A DNA stretch of 64,000 nucleotides from assembly GCF_002836475.1 (NCBI RefSeq), contig NZ_PJBJ01000025.1, positions 1-64,000 on the forward strand, in the 5' to 3' direction. The stretch's first letter is position 1. Each line of letters starts with the position of its first letter. Under the pieces are notes generated by a model that was given only the letters and a program-made list of their open reading frames with translations, was not told the DNA's origin and made no database searches. A program made the position numbers and the translations under genes. Origin of the DNA: Flavobacterium sp. ALD4. Lineage in GTDB: Bacteria; Bacteroidota; Bacteroidia; Flavobacteriales; Flavobacteriaceae. Below, piece after piece: positions 18,294-27,362 of the stretch.

Positions 18294-20507
18294 ATGAGGT
18301 ATTTTTTTACAATAGTACTTGCCTTTTTAGGGTTGGTATCGCACAGTCAAATCCAAAAAGGAGTTGTTGTAGATGAATTTGGGAATGCAATTGAGAATGC
18401 CTACATCGTAAATATCAATTCGGAAGCACATGCGCATACGAATGAGTTAGGAATGTTCAGCATTGATAAATCGATAGTGGGAAATGTTTTGAGAGTAACT
18501 GCTTTGGGGCATAAAAAAGCGAATTATACTATTGTAGACTTAGAAAACAGAATTCTGCTGGAAGAGGATATCTTTAGATTAGATGAGATTGTGATCCAAC
18601 AGCAGCTTTCGGCACTGAATGTCATTTCAAAAATAGATTTGCAAACTACTCCCGTAAATTCCTCTCAGGAAATTTTAAGGAAAGTTCCTGGACTATTTAT
18701 AGGACAACATGCCGGTGGAGGGAAAGCAGAGCAAATATTTCTAAGAGGTTTTGATATAGATCACGGAACAGATATCGCCATTTCTGTTGACGGAATGCCT
18801 GTAAATATGGTGTCGCATGCTCATGGTCAAGGTTATGCCGATTTGCATTTTGTAATTCCGGAAACTGTAGAAAAGATAGATTTTGGAAAAGGGACGTATT
18901 ATGCTAGCAAGGGGGATTTTGCAACGGCAGGATACGTCGCCTTCCAAACTAAAGAGAAATTAGATAACAGTAGCATAAGTGTAGAAGTAGGTCAGTTTAA
19001 TACTTTAAGGACAGTAGGTTTATTTAATCTTTTGGGAAACCAAAAAAAGCAAAGTGCCTACATAGCTACCGAATATATATTGACGGATGGTCCTTTTGAT
19101 TCTCCGCAAAATTTTAACAGGGTCAACCTTTTAGCAAAATATTCAGCGGTACTTGACGACCGCAGTAAGTTCTCATTATCTGCCTCTCGTTTTTCCAGTA
19201 CATGGGATGCGTCTGGACAAATACCACAACGATTGGTCGATAATGGAACTATTTCCAGATTTGGATCAGTTGACGATACAGAAGGAGGTACTACGTCCAG
19301 AACAAATCTTAATGCATCGTTGAGCAAACCTATAAATGAAAATACGTTCTTGAAAGCCAATGCGTTTTACTCGAAATATGATTTTGAACTGTATTCTAAT
19401 TTCACTTTCTTCCTTGAGGATCCTATAAATGGAGACCAGATAAGGCAAAAGGAAAACCGATCTATTTACGGGATGAATGCAGAATTAAATAAGAAAGTAA
19501 ATAGTAATGATTGGGATGCGTCATTTCAGTTAGGCGTGGGCTTTCGCGCTGATGCGACCATTGATACTGAACTGTCGCATACTTTGAACAGAAGCATAAT
19601 CCTAAAAAATATTAAATTAGGTGATATTGATGAGACGAATGCATTTACGTACTTAAATTCAGAATTCAAATTCGGTAAACTGACGATAAATCCAGCTGTG
19701 CGATTGGATTATTTCAAGTTTAATTACAGAGATAAGTTGGCGCCTATTTATAAAACACAGACTGAAAGCGAAGTGAAAGTGTCACCGAAACTTAATTTTA
19801 TCTATTCCCAAAACAACAATTTGCAATTTTTTGTAAAGTCAGGAGTAGGATTTCATTCGAATGATGCTCGCGTTGTGGTTCAAAATAATGGAAAACAAAT
19901 TTTACCTACCGCTATCGGAACTGATGTAGGAACGATTTGGAAACCTTTCCCAAGGTTAATTGTCAATTCGGCTCTCTGGTATTTATATTTACAGCAAGAG
20001 TTTGTATATGTGGGTGATGCTGGAATAATTGAGCCTAGTGGAAAAACAAGACGTATAGGAGCTGAGTTTGGATTGCGTTATCAATTGAATGATTATTTGT
20101 ATTTTGATACAGACGTTAATTATACCTACGCTAGAAGTATGGAGGAACCTAATGGGCAAAACTACATCCCTTTGGCACCAGATTTCACTTCTACTGGCGG
20201 ACTAAGTTTTCAAAAATGTCATGGACTTTCTGGAGGTTTGCATTACCGTTATCTAAAAAGTCGTCCTGCAAATGAAGACAATTCGATAGTGGCTAAAGGC
20301 TATTTTGTGTCAGACATGAATGTGAATTACGAGTATAAGTCAGTTACTTTTGGCGTTTCAGTAGAGAATCTATTGAATACAAAATGGAATGAAACTCAAT
20401 TTGCGACTGAATCAAGATTAAAAGAAGAAGCAAAAAGTGTTGAAGAAATTCATTTTACGCCAGGCACCCCTTTTTATATGAAAGCTAGACTTACCTATAA
20501 GTTTTAG
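18294..20507 (+). CDS. TonB-dependent outer-membrane receptor
   Basis: This 737-residue protein has a signal peptide (1-18), then a carboxypeptidase-regulatory-like beta domain (GVVVDEFGNAIENAYI, to about residue 95), then the plug (about 105-220: SSQEILRKVPGLFIGQHAGGG, LRGFDIDHGTDIAISVDGM). The 22-strand barrel ends in an aromatic-terminated strand (ARLTYKF). The plug contains a His-rich stretch, VSHAHGQGYADLHFVIPE, typical of one receptor subfamily. This could mean a metal or metal-complex substrate, which is inference only. It imports a ligand across the outer membrane using TonB energy. It sits at the end of the DUF4331/TPR locus and is followed by an 18-bp hairpin terminator. Confidence 0.92.
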   Translation: MRYFFTIVLAFLGLVSHSQIQKGVVVDEFGNAIENAYIVNINSEAHAHTNELGMFSIDKSIVGNVLRVTALGHKKANYTIVDLENRILLEEDIFRLDEIVIQQQLSALNVISKIDLQTTPVNSSQEILRKVPGLFIGQHAGGGKAEQIFLRGFDIDHGTDIAISVDGMPVNMVSHAHGQGYADLHFVIPETVEKIDFGKGTYYASKGDFATAGYVAFQTKEKLDNSSISVEVGQFNTLRTVGLFNLLGNQKKQSAYIATEYILTDGPFDSPQNFNRVNLLAKYSAVLDDRSKFSLSASRFSSTWDASGQIPQRLVDNGTISRFGSVDDTEGGTTSRTNLNASLSKPINENTFLKANAFYSKYDFELYSNFTFFLEDPINGDQIRQKENRSIYGMNAELNKKVNSNDWDASFQLGVGFRADATIDTELSHTLNRSIILKNIKLGDIDETNAFTYLNSEFKFGKLTINPAVRLDYFKFNYRDKLAPIYKTQTESEVKVSPKLNFIYSQNNNLQFFVKSGVGFHSNDARVVVQNNGKQILPTAIGTDVGTIWKPFPRLIVNSALWYLYLQQEFVYVGDAGIIEPSGKTRRIGAEFGLRYQLNDYLYFDTDVNYTYARSMEEPNGQNYIPLAPDFTSTGGLSFQKCHGLSGGLHYRYLKSRPANEDNSIVAKGYFVSDMNVNYEYKSVTFGVSVENLLNTKWNETQFATESRLKEEAKSVEEIHFTPGTPFYMKARLTYKF

Positions 20508-20541
20508 TTTTGCTTAATGATTTGTTTGTTTGTTTTGTTAG

Positions 20542-20583
20542 AAAGGTCTGGAGTTAATAATATATTAGCTTCAGGCCTTTTTA
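20542..20583 (+). terminator. Intrinsic terminator after the TonB receptor
   Basis: AAAGGTCTGGAGTTAATA pairs with TATTAGCTTCAGGCCTTT over 18 positions (three G-U pairs) with a three-base loop, then a T run. Confidence 0.8.
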
Positions 20584-20666
20584 TTTAACGTTTGTTCAAT
20601 CAAAATAATGGTCTAGAATGGATCAAAGTACTCTTGGATTGGCTATTTTTATAAAAAATAATAGTG

Positions 20667-21254
20667 ATGAAAAATCTATTGATGTTAGCGTGTAGCGCCG
20701 CACTTCTTTTCAGTTGTCGAGATAAGGTACAAAACATAAAAATAGACACTAATAAAACCGAAATAGCTATGGAAAAACAAAATATTTATCAATTCAAGGT
20801 TGAAGATTTATCGGGTAATACATTCGATTTCTCCACTTTAAAAGGGAAGAAAGTAATGATTGTAAATACTGCTTCAAAATGTGGATTGACACCGCAGTAT
20901 AAAGATCTCGAAGCGATTTACAAAGAATATAAAGATCAGAATTTCGTGATCATTGGATTTCCAGCTAATAATTTTGGATCGCAAGAACCGGGAACTAATG
21001 AAGAGATTGCTTCTTTTTGCCAACAAAATTATGGTGTTACCTTCCCAATGATGGACAAAGTATCCGTAAAAGGAGGTGATATGTGCGCAGTGTATCAATT
21101 CTTGACCCAAAAATCTAAAAATGGATTAGAAGATTCAGATGTGGCTTGGAACTTTCAAAAATACCTAATCAATGAAAATGGAGAATTAGAAAAAGTGATA
21201 GCGCCTCAAATGCTTCCTAGTGATACATCTGTTATTGATTGGATAAAAGCATAG
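20667..21254 (+). CDS. Glutathione peroxidase family protein (Cys type), lipoprotein-like
   Basis: The enzyme reduces peroxides; in bacteria the Cys type usually works with thioredoxin. The ATG at 20667 is preferred to the GTG three bases earlier. The 195-residue protein carries a short lipoprotein-like signal (ALLFSC near residue 18). The catalytic tetrad is visible: Cys in NTASKCGLTPQY, Gln in FGSQEPGTNEEI, Trp and Asn in DVAWNFQKYLIN. A second Cys in IASFCQQNYGV is positioned as a resolving Cys. It is monocistronic, bounded by a hairpin terminator before and an exceptionally long perfect hairpin after. The location is probably periplasmic or membrane-attached. Confidence 0.92.
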   Translation: MKNLLMLACSAALLFSCRDKVQNIKIDTNKTEIAMEKQNIYQFKVEDLSGNTFDFSTLKGKKVMIVNTASKCGLTPQYKDLEAIYKEYKDQNFVIIGFPANNFGSQEPGTNEEIASFCQQNYGVTFPMMDKVSVKGGDMCAVYQFLTQKSKNGLEDSDVAWNFQKYLINENGELEKVIAPQMLPSDTSVIDWIKA

Positions 21255-21260
21255 TTTTAA

Positions 21261-21322
21261 ATTTTAGAATAAAAAAAAAGCGATTTTCATTTGTGAAAAT
21301 CGCTTTTTTTTTATTCTAAAAT
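21261..21322. terminator. 29-bp perfect bidirectional terminator hairpin
   Basis: Bases 21261-21289 are fully complementary to 21294-21322 with a four-base loop; the core is A9-GCGATTTTCA / TGAAAATCGC-T9. It serves both the peroxidase gene and the convergent acetyltransferase gene, whose last codons lie inside the right arm. Confidence 0.92.
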
Positions 21323-21808
21323 CAGCTGCATAAAAACAGAATGCAACCAGCGATCAAATTTAAAAGCAGACTCTTTTATAGTTCCTACCGTCTTGAAGCC
21401 AAATTTTTCGTGAAAGACTACGCTACTTTGATTTTCAGCGTCAATAACACCGATCATCGTATGCAATCCTTGGTTTTTAGCTAAAACAATTAATTCCTGA
21501 AGTACTATTTTTCCAATTCCTTTGCCTTGAAAATCATTATTCACATAAACAGAATGTTCTACAGTATATTTATTAGCTTCTTTAAATCGGAATTCACCGT
21601 ACATTCCGAAACCTACTACAACACCATCTAATTCAGCCACGATCACGGGGAATCCCTTGGTAATTTTATCGTCTAGCATTGTCTTTTGCTGTTCATAGCT
21701 TCTTATATTATAATCGTATAAGGCAGTTGAATTTAAGATATTATAGTTGATGACATCTAATATTGCTTGGGTGTCTTTAGTCTTGTAAGGTCTAATTTTA
21801 ATTTCCAT
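21311..21808 (-). CDS. GNAT family N-acetyltransferase
   Basis: This 165-residue single-domain protein matches the phosphinothricin-acetyltransferase-like branch of GNAT enzymes. It starts IRPYKTKDTQAILDVINYNI and has the acetyl-CoA-binding motif NDFQGKGIGKIVLQEL, followed by GVIDAENQSSVVFHEKFGF, the conserved motif B. It transfers an acetyl group from acetyl-CoA to an amine; the substrate is unknown. The last codons lie inside the shared terminator hairpin. The gene is convergent with the peroxidase gene and divergent from menD. Confidence 0.9.
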   Translation of the reverse strand: MEIKIRPYKTKDTQAILDVINYNILNSTALYDYNIRSYEQQKTMLDDKITKGFPVIVAELDGVVVGFGMYGEFRFKEANKYTVEHSVYVNNDFQGKGIGKIVLQELIVLAKNQGLHTMIGVIDAENQSSVVFHEKFGFKTVGTIKESAFKFDRWLHSVFMQLILE

Positions 21809-21879
21809 TTTGATCTGTGAATTTTGATTCCAAATTTAATAAAACTATTTAAGAATATAGAAAAATGCGTACAACTTTG

Positions 21880-21887
21880 TATCTTTG
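21880..21887 (+). promoter_or_regulatory. -7 element TATCTTTG upstream of menD
   Basis: TATCTTTG matches TAnnTTTG exactly and lies 20 bases before the menD ATG, giving a short leader. Confidence 0.55.
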
Positions 21888-21906
21888 TTACTCATAAACT
21901 TAAATA

Positions 21907-23568
21907 ATGATTTACCCCAAAATACCTTTAGCACAAAGCATAATCGAAATTTGTTTAGCCAAAGGGATTACTACTATAATAATTTCTCCAGGATCACGAA
22001 ATGCACCTTTAACGATAGGTTTTGTAGGCAATCCCGCTTTTACTTGCTATAGCATTGCTGATGAACGAGCCGCTGCTTTTTTTGCTATGGGGATTGCGCA
22101 GCAGACAAAACAACCCGCAGTGCTAGTATGCACATCTGGTTCTGCATTACTGAATTATTATCCTGCGATTGCTGAAGCTTTCTATAGTCAAATTCCATTG
22201 ATTGTAATTTCTGCTGATCGGCCTCAAAGTAAAATTGATATTGGCGATGGACAAACCATCCGACAAGAGAATGTATTCGCGAATCATTCTTTGTACAGTG
22301 CCAATTTGAATGAGATGGTTTCCGTTGAAAATGATACTAAAATAAATGAAGCAATCGACATTTCAATTGCTCGAAAAGGACCAGTACATGTCAATGCTCC
22401 TTTTGAAGAGCCGCTATACGAAACGGTTTCTGAACTTTCTGTACCTGTTACAGTTATTGCTTCCGCAAAAGAGTCGCAGGCTCTTTCACAAGATGACGTA
22501 GTGCCGTATGCGACGATTTGGAATAGGGCCACAAAAAAATTAGTCTTAGTGGGCGTGAATGAGCCCGGAGGAATCAGTGATAGTACAATTGAAGCTTTAG
22601 CTGCTGACGGATCAGTGGTGGTTTTAACTGAAACGACTTCAAACGTGCATCATCCAACATTTATAAATACAATAGATACTTTAATTACTCCTTTTACGAA
22701 CGAAGAGTTTGAGGATTTTCGTCCTGAAATATTAGTCACTTTTGGAGGAATGATTGTTTCTAAGCGTATAAAAGCTTTTTTACGCAAATACAAACCAAAA
22801 CACCACTGGCATATCGACTCGTTACGTGCATATGATACATTTAATGCATTGACAAAGCATTTTGAAGTGGAGCCTAATGTGTTTTTCGATGCCTTTTTAC
22901 CGCTGGCAAAGTCAATAGAGAGTGATTACTTCAAGAAGTTAGACCTCATAAATAAATCGCGAGAACTGAAAAGTAAAATCTACTTGGATAAAATTCCATT
23001 CTCAGATTTTAAGTTTTTCGAAAAAGTAATTCCTAGTTTACCCAAAAACTCGCAATTACAAATCAGTAACAGCTCGGCCATACGCTATGCGCAGCTTATC
23101 GCAATAGATCCTTCCATAGAAGTCTATTGTAATCGAGGAACAAGCGGTATTGACGGAAGCACCTCAACTGCTATTGGTGCGGCTGTAGCCAATGAAAAAC
23201 AAACAGTATTCATTACGGGAGATATTGGGTTTTTATACGATAGCAATGCGTTGTGGAACAATTACATTCCAAAAAATTTTAAAATAATTTTGATAAATAA
23301 CGGCGGAGGTGGAATTTTCAGAATCCTGCCTGGTCATAAAGAAACTCCTGTTTTTAATACCTTCTTTGAAACTTCCCATTGTTTAACAGCAGAATATTTA
23401 GCTAAAATGTACGGATTTGAATACACCATTGCGAGTGATGAAGTGAGTTTGTCAAACGGTTTAGCGACTTTGTACGGTCAAAATGAAAGACCAGGCATAC
23501 TGGAAGTTTTTACCCCAACGTTGGAAAATGATGCTATTTTGTTGCAGTTTTTTAAGGAGTTAATCTGA
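21907..23568 (+). CDS. menD: MenD, SEPHCHC synthase (menaquinone biosynthesis)
   Basis: The enzyme couples 2-oxoglutarate and isochorismate with thiamine diphosphate, an early committed step of menaquinone synthesis. The 553-residue length fits the family. The N-terminal pyrimidine-binding domain begins IIEICLAKGITTIIISPGSRNAP and includes DERAAAFFAMGIAQ. The C-terminal diphosphate-binding motif is ITGDIGFLYDSNAL through ILINNGGGGIFRILPG. The GTSGIDGSTSTAIGA stretch is typical of MenD. A TAnnTTTG element sits 20 bases upstream. menB, menA and menC lie further along the same strand, so most of the pathway is clustered but not contiguous. Confidence 0.96.
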   Translation: MIYPKIPLAQSIIEICLAKGITTIIISPGSRNAPLTIGFVGNPAFTCYSIADERAAAFFAMGIAQQTKQPAVLVCTSGSALLNYYPAIAEAFYSQIPLIVISADRPQSKIDIGDGQTIRQENVFANHSLYSANLNEMVSVENDTKINEAIDISIARKGPVHVNAPFEEPLYETVSELSVPVTVIASAKESQALSQDDVVPYATIWNRATKKLVLVGVNEPGGISDSTIEALAADGSVVVLTETTSNVHHPTFINTIDTLITPFTNEEFEDFRPEILVTFGGMIVSKRIKAFLRKYKPKHHWHIDSLRAYDTFNALTKHFEVEPNVFFDAFLPLAKSIESDYFKKLDLINKSRELKSKIYLDKIPFSDFKFFEKVIPSLPKNSQLQISNSSAIRYAQLIAIDPSIEVYCNRGTSGIDGSTSTAIGAAVANEKQTVFITGDIGFLYDSNALWNNYIPKNFKIILINNGGGGIFRILPGHKETPVFNTFFETSHCLTAEYLAKMYGFEYTIASDEVSLSNGLATLYGQNERPGILEVFTPTLENDAILLQFFKELI

Positions 23569-23663
23569 TTTCTGTAAAAAAGTTAAATTTTACTTTAAAA
23601 AGTAGTTTTAGTTTAAATAATTAGCTAATTTTAAGATAGTTAACTAATTTTAAATTATTACTT

Positions 23664-24005
23664 ATGAGTGCAAGAGATGAATTAATTGTAAAGTATGCTG
23701 CTGATTTGAAAGACAAATGTGGTGTAAGCCCTAATATGGACTTACTAACAAAAGTTACGATTGGTTGTGGCCCTTCTATTTATAATGCTGATGCCGCAAC
23801 AGTGGCAGGAACCCAGCAATCAGAATTAGACACGGTAAAAAATAATTTTCTGATAAAGAAATTGGGTTTAGCGGATGGAGCAAATTTAGATGCCGGTATT
23901 GATTCGGTAATTGAAAAATACGGGCGATCCAATACACATAAATACAGAGCAGTAGTCTATTATTTATTAGCGGTGCACTTTAAGAAAGAAAGTGTTTATA
24001 ACTAA
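23664..24005 (+). CDS. DUF2853 family small protein
   Basis: This 113-residue soluble helical protein has no signal or membrane segment. It matches DUF2853: DELIVKYAADLKDKCGV, a GCGPSIYNADAATVAGT stretch, LDTVKNNFLIKKLGL and a YGRSNTHKYRAVVYYLLAVHF end. The function of this family is not known to me. It is monocistronic with its own terminator 20 bases downstream, and was probably never part of the men pathway. Confidence 0.85.
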   Translation: MSARDELIVKYAADLKDKCGVSPNMDLLTKVTIGCGPSIYNADAATVAGTQQSELDTVKNNFLIKKLGLADGANLDAGIDSVIEKYGRSNTHKYRAVVYYLLAVHFKKESVYN

Positions 24006-24023
24006 CAGATTCTTGGAAATAAT

Positions 24024-24050
24024 AAAAAGCGCCTTTATGGGCGCTTTTTT
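24024..24050 (+). terminator. Intrinsic terminator after the DUF2853 gene
   Basis: AAAAAGCGCC and GGCGCTTTTTT form the stem with a short loop, followed by seven T. Confidence 0.88.
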
Positions 24051-24143
24051 TGTTCTTTCTCATATAGAATAACATTACATTAAGACAGTCTTTAAGCTGT
24101 CCTCAATTTATTTTTCAAGCAACTGTTTTATCTGAATAAGAAA

Positions 24144-24423
24144 CTATTCTCCGTCATAATTAGCGAAACCCTCATGGTGCAATCCCATTATTCCGTATTT
24201 ATCAAAAACGATTGTAGTAGGTAATGATCCCGAATAAATTTCTTTTGGATCGATTGATACCGGTTGGAAAATTAGCAATTAAAAATTCTTATTCTGTGAA
24301 AACTTCTCTCCAGTGGCAATACCATCATCCATGTTTATCATCAAAAATACAATATTAGTATTGTCTTTAAATTTTGAGTGAAATTTTTCTTTCAAGTCAG
24401 CTGTATTTTACATGTTCTCTTCT
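24144..24423 (-). pseudogene. Decayed thioredoxin/TlpA-like gene, C-terminal part
   Basis: On the minus strand the frame reads NTADLKEKFHSKFKDN..IVFLMINMDD, then a TAA after SQNKNF, then FQPVSIDPKEIYSGSLPTTI and VFDKYGIMGLHHEGFANYD before a stop at 24144-24146. The SLPTT segment is the cis-Pro loop of TlpA-like redoxins. A second in-frame stop precedes NTADLK. The upstream part up to about 24600 no longer gives a readable frame, and no CxxC could be found. The rest of the gap between 24424 and 24815 shows nothing convincing. Confidence 0.75.
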
Positions 24424-24815
24424 TTCGTTTCTTCTGAAAGTTATAGTATTATTCGATTTTGATTTGAAAAACTTCCAAATGCTTCTGACAAGATTTTTAA
24501 TCTAGTGCCATTCTTTAGGAATGGACGTGCTAACATAATCATCAGAGAAAGTTAAGCAACAAATCTTATTTTTAACCGATGAAAAAAGTGCACAAAATTT
24601 AGACAAAGTTTTCAAGAGAACTCAGCTCAACTAATTTAAGAGAAAACAAGCATATCGAAATTTACCTGAGAGCTAATAGTAACAGATGACTATTCGCAGG
24701 ACAACTATATTTCAATTAGACTTCAAGTTAGTTGCATAAATTGAAAGTAATTAAATTCATTTTGATTTTTAAATTAGATGCAACAAAATTCTTTTTTGTG
24801 TAATTAGGTGGTGTT

Positions 24816-26168
24816 TTAACGAATCGGTATTGGAAAAACCGGCAAGCTGGCATGTCCTAATTCATCTATTGCTTGTACAGCAAAATGAAAATTGTCTTTA
24901 GAATAAGGAATTGTAGCTTTACTATCTGTTACAAATACTGTTATCTCCCAATTTGTAGCTGACGTTTCTCTTACAAGGATTTGGTATCCGTATACTTTTT
25001 TATTTTCAGCTGCTTTCCAAACCAAAGTCGAGAAATTAGTCAAGTCTTTCACTTCAACCCCCACATTTGTTGGCGCTTTAGGTGCCCAAGCTAAATTAGC
25101 CAATGTGGCTAAATTTGATGCGGCTATTTTTCGTAGGTATTCAAAATCCATAAATTCAGGCAAATCACCGTATTTAATAGCGTTTTCAGTTCTTAAGTCT
25201 TGGTGTTGGTGGTCATAGTTTTCATTCATTTCACAAAAACGAATAGCGGTAAATCCATTTTGACTGAAAGGAGTATGATCTCCACCACGTAAAAAACGAT
25301 CGTTTCTATACACTAGATTAACCTCTAATTGATCTACATATTGATCAGTTGTCGTTTTTATGTAACGGGCTAGTAGTCTTGAAGGACTGTCGTTATCTCT
25401 ATTGGTTAACTTTCGCATTTTTCCTTCTTCCTCTGTTTCTAAATAGGGAGTTGCTTCGCTAAAGACTCTAACTTTAGTATTGTCTCTTAAGTTTGTTCCG
25501 CTGGACAAGCTGTTTCCTATCATATCATTATTTAGCATGGCCACGATATTCCAGTTTTCTTCTTTGGCAAGCTCTGCTAAATGTCTTGAACCATACAATC
25601 CTTGTTCTTCTCCCGTTACCGCCACAAAATGGATTGTGTAAGGAAAAGATCTTTTACTCATTATTTTAGCTAGTTCCATCATAGCAGCTACTCCTGAACC
25701 ATCGTCATTAGCCCCTGGCGCATCAGATTTGGCGTCCATTACATCAGTAACTCTGGAGTCGAGATGTCCGCTGATAATTAGTACACGATCATCAGTGGAA
25801 TCAGTTCCTTTTAAGGTTGCCATTACATTTCCAAGCTGACTGTCAACCGCAATGCGCCGTCCGTCTGCTTTTATGGTAAAATAATCAATTTTAGATGTAA
25901 GTCTGCCATTTGACTCTAAAGCGTATTTATCAAATTCAGATTTTACCCATTGTTGCGCTGCACCAATACCACGCGTTTTGCTTTTTGTATCGCTTAAGGT
26001 GTGTCTAGTTCCAAAAGAAACAAGTTTTTTTACGGTGTTTTCAAGGCTTTCGGCCTTGACTTCCGTAATCATTTTTTTGATTTCGAGATCATCAACAGTA
26101 ATTTGAGAAAAGCAAATTTGAGAAAAGAATAGGAATGCGAAAAGGGAACAAATAGTATGTAGTTTCAT
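24816..26168 (-). CDS. M28 family zinc peptidase, secreted
   Basis: This 450-residue protein has a signal peptide (1-21, cleavage after CFS). The M28 zinc ligands are all present: SGHLDS (His, Asp), PGANDDGSGVA (bridging Asp), TGEEQGLYGS (catalytic Glu and ligand Glu), NNDMIG (Asp) and GGDHTPF (His). The last ~100 residues form a fibronectin-type-III-like domain (APTNVGVEVKDLTNFSTLVW). It cleaves N-terminal amino acids or dipeptides from exported peptides, probably in the periplasm or outside. The gene is monocistronic. The ATG at 26168 is fixed by the signal peptide. Confidence 0.92.
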   Translation of the reverse strand: MKLHTICSLFAFLFFSQICFSQITVDDLEIKKMITEVKAESLENTVKKLVSFGTRHTLSDTKSKTRGIGAAQQWVKSEFDKYALESNGRLTSKIDYFTIKADGRRIAVDSQLGNVMATLKGTDSTDDRVLIISGHLDSRVTDVMDAKSDAPGANDDGSGVAAMMELAKIMSKRSFPYTIHFVAVTGEEQGLYGSRHLAELAKEENWNIVAMLNNDMIGNSLSSGTNLRDNTKVRVFSEATPYLETEEEGKMRKLTNRDNDSPSRLLARYIKTTTDQYVDQLEVNLVYRNDRFLRGGDHTPFSQNGFTAIRFCEMNENYDHQHQDLRTENAIKYGDLPEFMDFEYLRKIAASNLATLANLAWAPKAPTNVGVEVKDLTNFSTLVWKAAENKKVYGYQILVRETSATNWEITVFVTDSKATIPYSKDNFHFAVQAIDELGHASLPVFPIPIR

Positions 26169-26328
26169 TTAATTTTGGTATTTTTTATTTTGAATTTTTA
26201 AAATTAAGCAAAAAAAGAAAGTTAATAGGCAAGAAAATTGATTTTAATAGTTGTTTAAGTGCTTTTTAAGGAATTTTTTGTTGGTTTTGTAGAAAACGAA
26301 ATGCTATAATTTAGCCCCGATAAGAGTT

Positions 26329-26367
26329 AGTATCCTTTTTGGGCCGTGGTTTAGTGCAAAAGATACT
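26329..26367. repeat. Hairpin element upstream of the S1 protein gene
   Basis: AGTATCCTTTT at 26329-26339 pairs with AAAAGATACT at 26358-26367 (one bulged base). The element with its following ggatagcaggaata text resembles an intergenic repeat seen in Flavobacterium; that recollection needs a genome search. Confidence 0.4.
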
Positions 26368-26474
26368 GCGGATAGCAGGAATAATCGTTCTCGTAAGTGA
26401 TTGTTTTTTTGCTTCTAAAAAGGAAATTACAAGGTAATTGTAATATGGGGTGGGTTTACCATTTTCAAACTTCG

Positions 26475-26482
26475 TACATTTG
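26475..26482 (+). promoter_or_regulatory. -7 element TACATTTG upstream of the S1 protein gene
   Basis: TACATTTG fits TAnnTTTG and lies 22 bases before the ATG at 26504, supporting that start over an in-frame ATG at 26450. Confidence 0.5.
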
Positions 26483-26503
26483 CGCTTTAGAAAATACAAC
26501 AAA

Positions 26504-27358
26504 ATGATTGAAATAGGAAAATACAATACACTAACGATACTTCGTGATACCAAAGTTGGTTTGTTTTTAGGTACGCCAGAAACAGATCCTGAAGGAATAC
26601 ACGATATACTTTTACCCAATAAATATGTTCCAAATGAATTTGAAATAGGTGAGGAACTTATTGTTTTCGTTTATTTAGACCATGAAGAACGTCCAGTTGC
26701 CACCACATTAGAGCCTTATATTTTACTGAACGAATTTGCGCTTTTGCGTGTGAATTATGTCAATCAGATTGGTGCTTTTATGGATTGGGGAATGGAAAAA
26801 GACATTCTGGTGCCTTTTAAAGAACAGGCGCGTCCGATGGAAAAAGGAAAAAGGTATTTGGTTTATCTTTATATGGATGATAAAACAAACCGTTTAGTTG
26901 CTTCAAGTAAGACGAATCAATTTCTAAAGAATGAAGAGCTTACCGTTGAAAAAGGGGAGGAAGTAGAGCTGATCGTTTCTCATATTACAGAAATAGGAAT
27001 CAACGTAATTATCAATGAGCAGTACAAAGGTTTGTTGTATAAAGACGAGGTATATGATGATGCTATTCGTACGGGAGATCGTATGAGAGGATACATTAAA
27101 AACATTCGTCCTGATAATAAAATTGATGTTTCGCTGCAGATACAAGGATATCAGAGTATCGAACCTAATGCAGATATAATTCTTGATGAGCTAAGGGCAA
27201 GTCGTGGTTTTTTAAGGCTGACTGATAGTTCACATCCGGAAGATATCAAGACCGTTTTAAAAATGAGTAAGAAGACATTTAAGAAAGCGATTGGTGCTCT
27301 TTATAGAGAAAAGCTAATCGAAATCAAAGAAGACGGAATATACCTGATAAAAGAATAA
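26504..27358 (+). CDS. S1-like RNA-binding protein, CvfB type
   Basis: This 284-residue soluble protein starts MIEIGKYNTLTILRDTKVGLFLG, the usual beginning of CvfB/YitL-like proteins. Three S1-like OB-fold modules follow: one to about residue 65, one at ~70-140 (VNQIGAFMDWGMEKDILVPF) and one at ~150-225 (EIGINVIINEQYKGLLYKDEV). A C-terminal winged-helix-like domain ends in KKTFKKAIGALYREKLI. Family members bind RNA and affect virulence gene expression in Firmicutes; the role in Bacteroidota is unclear. The start at 26504 is chosen because it lies just after a TAnnTTTG element. Confidence 0.88.
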   Translation: MIEIGKYNTLTILRDTKVGLFLGTPETDPEGIHDILLPNKYVPNEFEIGEELIVFVYLDHEERPVATTLEPYILLNEFALLRVNYVNQIGAFMDWGMEKDILVPFKEQARPMEKGKRYLVYLYMDDKTNRLVASSKTNQFLKNEELTVEKGEEVELIVSHITEIGINVIINEQYKGLLYKDEVYDDAIRTGDRMRGYIKNIRPDNKIDVSLQIQGYQSIEPNADIILDELRASRGFLRLTDSSHPEDIKTVLKMSKKTFKKAIGALYREKLIEIKEDGIYLIKE

Positions 27359-27362
27359 AAAA

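Noticed and set aside
18294..20507. SusC/SusD-type polysaccharide uptake system
   Set aside because: The receptor lacks a SusD partner and the surrounding genes encode no glycan enzymes; a DUF4331/TPR locus fits better.
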